Source of the DNA: Elymus sibiricus
Taxonomy: Eukaryota > Streptophyta > Magnoliopsida > Poales > Poaceae
Direction: 5' to 3'
Assembly: GCA_039707655.1 (NCBI GenBank)
Contig: CM077667.1
Coordinates: 415,815,409-415,879,408, forward strand
DNA: 64,000 nucleotides
The notes below the pieces were generated by a model, which did no database searches, was not told the origin of the DNA, and worked only from the letters and a program-made list of their open reading frames with translations. This document shows, one piece after another, positions 57,705 to 64,000 of this stretch (positions within the stretch are counted from its first letter, which is position 1; each line of letters starts with the position of its first letter). The position numbers and the translations under genes were made by a program.

Positions 57705-59526
57705 GGGATTTCTGTTTTCGTGCCCCTGGATCCTTAGTTGTGCTCAGTTTTGCCCAAGCCAACTAACTTTGATCACTTTTGCCCTCCCCCCTCCACCGCC
57801 TGCTCACAAAAGGCCAAACGGAGCACCACCGTCCAGTCAAAGCCTTTGACCGTTACCTCCCGGCTAGTGGGCCAGCCTGATATCCCGACATGTGGGGCAA
57901 CTTACCTCCCGCGCGATGTCTTTAAATGCCTAATGGAAGGACAACGAGAGAGTTGGTAGTATAAAAAGTTGTTGTGTGACGTTTTAAGGCAGTCATAATC
58001 AAGGTCCGACCGGGCGATAAAATGGTCTTCAACAGAATGAGCTTATGTTAAGGCAGGTGGGTCCAACTTAATTTGGCAGTGCATCAAGCCCCGTGCTGGA
58101 CTGAACCCTCCCTGCTCCCCTCTTCGTTCTCGGCAGCGGGCTGCGGGTGGCGGAGCTATCGTTCTCAGCTGCGACGTGGATGTGGTGAGTGAATTCGAAA
58201 CCCTACTCCGTGTCGATTTAGATCCGACCGCGTCGCCTCTGTTTTCGGTGGATTTGGAGTCTAGATTGTGTGGGGCACGGGTGGGCTAAACGAGATGGAG
58301 CCGGCACTGACAAACAGGGTGCTGCTGCAAGGGTTGCTTCTGTTGATTGGAATTCGGTAGAATTAGATGACCCTACAGGTATGTTTACTGCACCAATGGC
58401 CGACACAAAGATGGCAAATTTTATTGGCATTCCAGTAGATGATATAGATAAGGAGGAGAGGGGTGAATCTAGTTTGCCTGCTGATGCTAACAGAGATTCA
58501 TTTGAAGATGTGGACGGACAGTTGATGGAAGATGGTGTTGATGATGCACACGATGATGAGCTAGTGAATGTCTATGAAAAATAAAACCCTATTATTGAAG
58601 TGGGGAAGTTGTGGCCAAACATGGATGAGTTTAGGATGTGTTTCAAGACTTATGCAGTCAAGCATGAGTTTGATGCCAAGTCTAAGTGGACTGATAGAAA
58701 GAAGTTTTATTCGATGTGCAGAGGTTTTGTTGAAAACACCAAGCCTTGTAAGTTGTACATATCTGCTAGACGCCAACCTGATGGAAGTACCATCAGGGTT
58801 AATCAAATCCCACATCAACATACTTGTATTACAAGTTCACAGAGAGTACCAATCATGACCTCACGCATTTGGGTTGCAGAAAAGATTACTCCTATTTTAG
58901 CCAAGATACCAAACACTACTGCAAAGAAACTTCTAGTAGACCTAGAAAACTAGTACCCCATTAAGTTGAAATATACCACGGTGTGGAAGGCAAAAAAAAG
59001 GGCAATGAAACAATTATATGATGATTGGGCAAATACCTTGAGGATGCTTTATAGCTTCAAAGCAGAGGTGGAGAAGAGGTCACCTAGCAGTGTTATTGAG
59101 ATAGATACTGAGGTAACAGAGGATGGCAAAGTCATTTTCTCTAAGTTCTTTATGGCTTTAAAGCCTTGCATCGATGGCTTCAAAGCAGGGTGTCGTCCAT
59201 ATTTGAGCATAAGCTCTTCTTCTTTGACTGGGAAGTGGAATGGTCAATTGGCAGCATGCAATGATCTTGATGGCCACAATTGGATGTTGCCTGTTGCTAT
59301 TGGCTTGTTTCAGCCATAGACAGATGTTTCATGGACATGGTTCATGATGCTGCTGAAAAGATGCATAAGGCCAGTGTCACCTTTGGCATTTTACATAGAT
59401 GCATGTAAAGAGCTAGAAATTGCAGTCAAGAATGTTTTTCCCCATGCTGAGTAGAGGGAGTGCTTCTGCCATATGTCGATGAATTTGATCAAAGAATTCA
59501 GTGGAAAGAATTTTATGCGGGATTGA
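57705..59526 (+). mobile_element. Mutator-like element (MULE), 3'-truncated
   Basis: Starts GGGATTTCTGTTTTCGTGCC, which resembles MULE terminal repeats. About 0.55 kb of noncoding sequence precedes the transposase frame. The right end is missing: the sequence switches to gypsy gag at about 59527. Confidence 0.65.
58270..59526 (+). pseudogene. MuDR/MULE transposase
   Basis: One reading frame runs from 58270 to the junction. It has an acidic N-terminus; a MuDR-type DNA-binding region (LWPNMDEFRMCFKTYAVKH near 58610, then C and H residues to QIPHQHTCI); and the start of the MULE DDE domain (VIEIDTEVTEDGKVIFSKFF near 59095, SSLTGKWNGQLAACNDLDGH near 59220, SWTWFMM near 59330). In-frame stops: TAA 58582, TAG 58951, TAG 59317, TAG 59452, and TGA 59524 at the junction. 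The C-terminus, including the SWIM zinc finger, is absent. Non-functional. Confidence 0.9.
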
Positions 59527-59529
59527 ATT

Positions 59530-60968
59530 TTGTCTCTTGAAATCTTTTAGATTCCGTCGTGGGTGGTACTTTTATGGAAATTACTTTGGGTGAAGCTACT
59601 AAATTGCTAGATAATATTATGGCAAATTATTCACAATGGTATACTGAAAGAGCACCTACTAGTAAAAAGGTTAATTCGGTTGAAGAAATGAGTACTTTGA
59701 GTGACAAACTTGATGCTTTATTGAAGTTGGTTGCTAGTAAAAATGCTCCTATTGATCTTAATGATGTGCCTTTGTCTACTTTGATTGAGCAAAATAGTGA
59801 TTCCATAGATGTGAATTTCGTCTCGCGAAACAATTTCAATAACAATGCTTATAGAGGTAATTTTAACCTAGGCCTTTTCCTGGAAATTCCTCTAATAATT
59901 ATGGTAATTCCTATGGTAATTCTTCTTACAATAATAATAGGAACCCCTCTGATCTTGAGAGTAATATTAAAGAATTTATCAATGCGCAAAAGGTTTTCAA
60001 TACTACGATAGAAGAAAAGTTGAATAAGATTGATGATATGTCTAGAAGCATTGATAGAATTTCTCATGATGTGGAAAATCTAAAGTTGAAAGCTTTTTCA
60101 CCTAAGATTGATGAATCAATTAAATCTTTATATGTCTCTATGGATGAAAGTAATAAAAAAGAACCGCTATGCTTAGAGCTAAGAGAGAATTTTTAGAAAA
60201 AGCGTTTTCTAGTGATGGCTTTCAGAAAAATGATGAAGATCTTAAAGTGATTGGTGTTTCTTCTATTGATTCCTTGTTTAGTAATATTAAAATTGATGAT
60301 AAAGGGACTGAAGTAGAGTCAACTTTACCTAGAAGGCGTCCCAATGATTTGGAGGGTGGAAATCTTGATGTTTTTTTTATGAAAGTGGGTTTGAAGAGGT
60401 CAAAACTTTAACTAGTGATGTGTCTACTATTTTGGATTGCAAAGATTTTAATTATGATAGTTGCTTTTTTATTGAATGTATTTCTTTGCTGCAATCCATG
60501 TTGAATTCACCCCATGCTTATGAACAAAATAAAGCTTTCACTAAACATATCGTTGTTGCCATGATGAAATCTTTTGAAGAAAAGTTGGATTTGGCAATTT
60601 CTATTCCTAGAAAATTACATGATGAGTGGGAACCTACCATTAAGGTCTAGATTAAAAATTATGAGTCCTTTGCTTTATGTGATTTGGGTGCTAGTGTTTC
60701 CACGATTCCGAAATCTTTATGTGATGTGCTTGGTCTCACCAATATTGAAGAATGTTCTCTAAATTTGCACTTGGCGGATTCTACTATTAAAAAGCCTTTG
60801 GGAAGAATTAATGATGTTCTTATTATTGCAAATAGGAACTATGTGCCCATAGATTTTATTGTTCTTGATATTGATTGCAATTCGTCTTGTCCCATTATAC
60901 TTGGTAGACCGTTCTTACGCACTATAGGTGCCGTGATTGCTTTGAAAGAAGGCAATATTAGATTTTAG
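59530..60968 (+). pseudogene. Gag C-terminus and protease of the non-autonomous gypsy element
   Basis: Gag part: GEATKLLDNIMANYSQWYTE near 59590, an Asn-rich linker (59830-59950) and a coiled-coil-like stretch EEKLNKIDDMSRSIDRIS (about 60010). Protease part: LCDLGASVSTIPKSL near 60680 and IILGRPFLRTIGAVI near 60895. Damage: 1-nt frameshifts near 59866, about 60160 and about 60385, and TAG at 60648-60650. Protease ends with TAG at 60966-60968. CDLGAS matches the autonomous gypsy protease in this window. Confidence 0.85.
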
Positions 60969-63551
60969 TTTCCACAAAGAAACAGTATGGAACACTTTCC
61001 TAGATCAAGAATTAAGCCACCATATGAATCAATCATGAGAGCATCCTATGGAGCAAAAACCAAAGATGACAATACTTGAATCTATGCGTTATGCCTAGCT
61101 AGGGGCGTAAAACGATAGCGCTTGTTGGGAGGCAACCCAATGAATAAATTTATTTTCATATTTTTCTTTCTATTTTTGAGTGTGGACACAATTATGCCTC
61201 TGTTATGATTGTGTTTTTCATGTTTTATTTAGTGTTTGTGCCAAGTAAAGCCTTTAGGATGATTCATAAGATGAGTAGAAACAATGCTGAGTCTGAAACA
61301 AAAACTTTGCCTCTAGTGTGCGAATTTTCATTTTTCACTGGAGCGTGATATTGAGCTGAAATTTTAACACAGTATTGATATACAAATTATTTACGTTTTT
61401 CTAATTTTTAAGAATTTTTAGAGTTACAGAAGTATGGTTAGAGTACAGATCACTACAGACTGTTCTGTTTAAGACAGATTATGTTTTCGTTGCATTGTGT
61501 GCTTGTTTTGATGAATCTATGGTTTGTATTGGAGGGTATAAGCCATGGAAAAGTTAAAATACAGTAGGTATAAGGCATTAATAAAATTTGAATGGGTTTG
61601 CAACAGTACTTAAAGTGGTGATTTGCCTTATTATACTAACGAATCTCATGAAGGTTTTGTTGAGTTTTGTGTGATTGAAGTTTCCAAGTTTTGGGTGAGA
61701 TCACGATGGATGAAGGAATAAGGAGTGAAAAGAGCCTAATCTTGGGGATGCTACATCACCCCCAAGATATATCCAAAGAGAAACAAGCAACTAAGCTTGG
61801 TGATGCCCCGAGTGGCATCCCCTCTTTCTTCTAACGACCATCGGTATTTTACTTGGAGCTATATTTTTATTCGTCACATATCATGAGTTTTGCTTGGAGC
61901 GTCTTGTATCATTTGAGTCTTTGCTTGCTTTGATTTTTAGTTTGTTACTAGTATCCTTGATGGACACACCTATTTGAGAGAGCCAAAATTATGCTATGAT
62001 TTGTTAGAATTGCTCTATATGCTTCACTTAAATTTTTTGAGCTATGGAATTGCTCTAGTGCTTCACTTATATCTTTTTGAGCACGGTGTGCTTGGAATTT
62101 TTGAAGAAATACTCTCATGCTTCACTTAGATTAATTTGAGAGTTAGTAAATTTTGAAGAAATCCTCTCTTGCTTCACTTATACTATTTTGAGGGATGAAA
62201 TCTCTATGCTTGTGTTCTTCACTTAAATTTGTTTGAGCTTGTCAAAAGCAATGGCAATATATGAAACTTGTCCCAAAGTGATAGATATCCAAGGAGGATA
62301 TAATAAAAACTTTCATGAAGATCATTGGACAAATTAAACTTGATTCCTTCTAATAGTTTTGAGACATGATGATAGTGATATGTGAGTCATGTTAGTGAGT
62401 AATTATGCTTTAGTAAGAATATTGGTGTTAAGGTTTGTGATTCCCTATGCAAGTACGAAAGTCAATAGTTATGCAATGAAATTACATCCTACTTATGGTG
62501 CATTATTCGGTGTTAGTTATGCTCAATGCTCGCTTATGTGAATTTTCATTTCTTGGTTGGTTGCTTCTCAATCTATTTGCTAGCCTCCACTTGTACTAAG
62601 TAGAAATACTACTTGTGCATCCAAAATCCTTAAACCCAATTTTGCCTTATGAGTCCGCCATACCTACCTATATGCGGTATTTTTGTGCCGTTCCAAGTAA
62701 ATTTGTATGTGCCATCTCTAAATTTTCAAAATAAACCTCTCTTTTGTGTGCTCGTACCGCTCATGAAACGGTGGGGAGTGTCCAATATTTTTCCATGCTA
62801 GATGTGTTATTCTCAAGATGAGTGTTTATTCAGTTGTCATTGCACGAGAGTACGGTGGTAATAGGGATGCCCAGTCCCGAAATGGATTTTTTTACTTTAT
62901 GTTGTCAAATAATAAATTCCTTGGAAAGTGTTGGTATGGAAGGCAACCGTGGATACGGCCAGCCATGGATTGTGAAAGAATGGTGGAAAAAGGAATAAAC
63001 TTTACTTTATGTTTGGGAACCGCCTATGATATATCTAGCATGGAAAGTATTGTGAACTACTTTGTCGTTTTCGTTGACAGGAAAGGCATACCACCCAAAA
63101 TATTTTTCTCTCTCAATTTAAACTTTGAGCTCTGGCACCTCTACAAATCCCTACTTCCCTCTGCGAAGGGCCTATCTATTTACTTTATGCAATTTTTATT
63201 TTTATTTGAGTCTCCATCTTCTCTTATAAAGCACCAACTAGGGGGCACTATGATCATACTTGAGCATTGGGCGTAGTTAATATTTGAGCGTGTTTCATGA
63301 ATGGATCAATGATTGAGCATGATGGGCTAGGGATAACTTTCTTTAGTGTTGATATTTTTGAAAGACGTGGTTGCTTGTTGGCATGCTTGAGTATTAAAGT
63401 CATTATGTTAAAACTAGACTATTGCTTTGAACCATCTAAAATTCCAAATCTCCATGCTACAAAAGAAAAGAATATGTGATGAACATGTTTGGCAGCATTC
63501 CACATCAAAAATTCTGTTTTTATCATTTACCTACTCGAGGACGAGTAGGAA
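60969..63551 (+). other. Noncoding 3' region of the non-autonomous gypsy element
   Basis: In order: a short hairpin TTGGGAGGCAACCCAA (61115-61130 region); five spaced copies of TGCTTCACTTA followed by TTTTGAG (62020, 62059, 62118, 62170, about 62214); the conserved block 62594-62705 shared with the autonomous gypsy element; and a 152-codon open frame at 62818-63276 with no known motif, which I consider more likely noncoding. Confidence 0.55.
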
Positions 63552-63567
63552 TTAAGCTTGGGGATGC

Positions 63568-64000
63568 TGATACGTCTCCAACGTATCTATAATTTTTGCT
63601 TGTTCCATGCTGTTATATTATCATTCTTGGATGTCTTACAATCATTTTATAGCAACTTTATATCATTTTTTGGGACTAACCTATTGACATAGTGCCAAAG
63701 TGCTAGTTGTTGTTTGTGCTTGTTTTTTACTTCGCAGAATATCAGTACCAAACGGAGTCCAATCGCGACGAAACTTTTTGGAGATTTTTTTGGGCCAGAA
63801 GACATCCATTGGGCCAAAGATGTACGAGAGAGGAAGGCCGAGGAGACCACAACCCACCAGGGCGCGCCAGAGGCCCCGGGCGCGCCCTGATGGGTTGTGC
63901 CCTCCTCGAGACCCCTCTCCATCGCCTCTGATGCCTATAAATTCCCCAATATTCTAGAAACCCTAAGGGAGTCGACGAAAAACACATCCAACCGCCGCAA
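63568..64000 (+). repeat. 3' LTR (partial) of the non-autonomous gypsy element, with promoter module
   Basis: TGATACGTCTCCAACGTATC start with an inverted word GATACGT/ACGTATC. GC-rich palindrome at 63848-63899 (CACAACCCACCAGGGCGCGCC mirrored by GGGCGCGCCCTGATGGGTTG; longest exact words shortened here), then TATAAAT at 63936-63942. The LTR runs past the window end. Confidence 0.8.

Larger units (their letters stand above)
59527..64000 (+). mobile_element. Gypsy element with gag-protease only, 5'-truncated, 3' LTR leaves the window
   Basis: Contains the end of gag and protease, then about 2.6 kb of noncoding sequence, the polypurine tract TAAGCTTGGGGATGC (63552-63567) and an LTR starting TGATACGTCTCCAACG at 63568. 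No RT, RNase H or integrase lies between protease and LTR, so this is a non-autonomous design, not a simple deletion scar, given the ordered noncoding region. Confidence 0.8.

Noticed and set aside
62818..63276. 152-codon ORF in the non-autonomous gypsy 3' region as a real gene
   Set aside because: No motif, poor start context, and it lies in a noncoding region of a decayed element; mentioned only as part of that region.

Overview
This is plant nuclear DNA from a Triticeae grass (wheat, Aegilops or a close relative). The evidence is a BARE-1/Angela-type copia element, Athila/Tat-like gypsy elements whose LTRs start TGATACGT, an Au-like tRNA SINE, Stowaway MITEs, and an intron-rich host gene surrounded by nested retrotransposons. 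I see no bacterial or organellar signal, no CRISPR array and no rRNA or tRNA gene.

Layout. 1-24034 is a nested retrotransposon stack. The outer layer is a large LTR element without pol (gag-like ORF 1050-3177; 3' LTR 3656-4040 plus 22823-24034). A gypsy element on the minus strand (4041-22822, two 1520-bp LTRs) sits inside that 3' LTR. A copia element of BARE/Angela type (7061-16112, two 1881-bp LTRs, TSD GGTAG) sits inside the gypsy's third ORF. 24370-30252 is an older minus-strand copia element (TSD GAAAT), inserted 42 bp past the stop codon of an intact F-box/DUF295-like gene (30295-31428, minus). 32-37 kb holds a SINE, several MITEs and an old LTR. 37513-46306 (minus) is a complete gene for the DNA polymerase alpha catalytic subunit: 31 exons, all in phase, about 1539 codons, with one GC-AG intron and tandem E2F sites plus a telo-box upstream. 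46.6-57.6 kb is intergenic: an eroded MITE, a 5'-truncated LINE with a perfect 14-bp TSD, AT-rich quasi-repeats, a 528-bp tandem duplication, a hAT-like end and a solo LTR. 57.7-59.5 kb is a decayed MULE transposase, joined at about 59527 to a 5'-truncated gag-protease-only gypsy element whose 3' LTR (from 63568) runs off the window.

Only two genes look functional: the F-box gene and POLA1. All transposon ORFs are broken. The Angela copy is the freshest: one reading frame of about 1327 codons with two TAG stops, and LTRs about 0.7% different by eye. The gypsy LTRs differ by about 2.4%, which agrees with the nesting order.

The most interesting signals are regulatory and structural. (1) A GC-rich palindrome a few tens of bp upstream of a TATA box occurs in the LTRs of two gypsy families and again inside one gypsy element directly before its third ORF, suggesting an internal LTR-like promoter. 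(2) Arrays of the interrupted palindrome CGGTN3ACCG occur near TATA-like sites in the LTRs of two unrelated elements, and in the internal leader of one of them. (3) A noncoding block of about 110 nt, with a hairpin whose loop varies while its stem is kept, is shared by the pol-bearing gypsy and the pol-less one, as expected for a trans-mobilisation signal.
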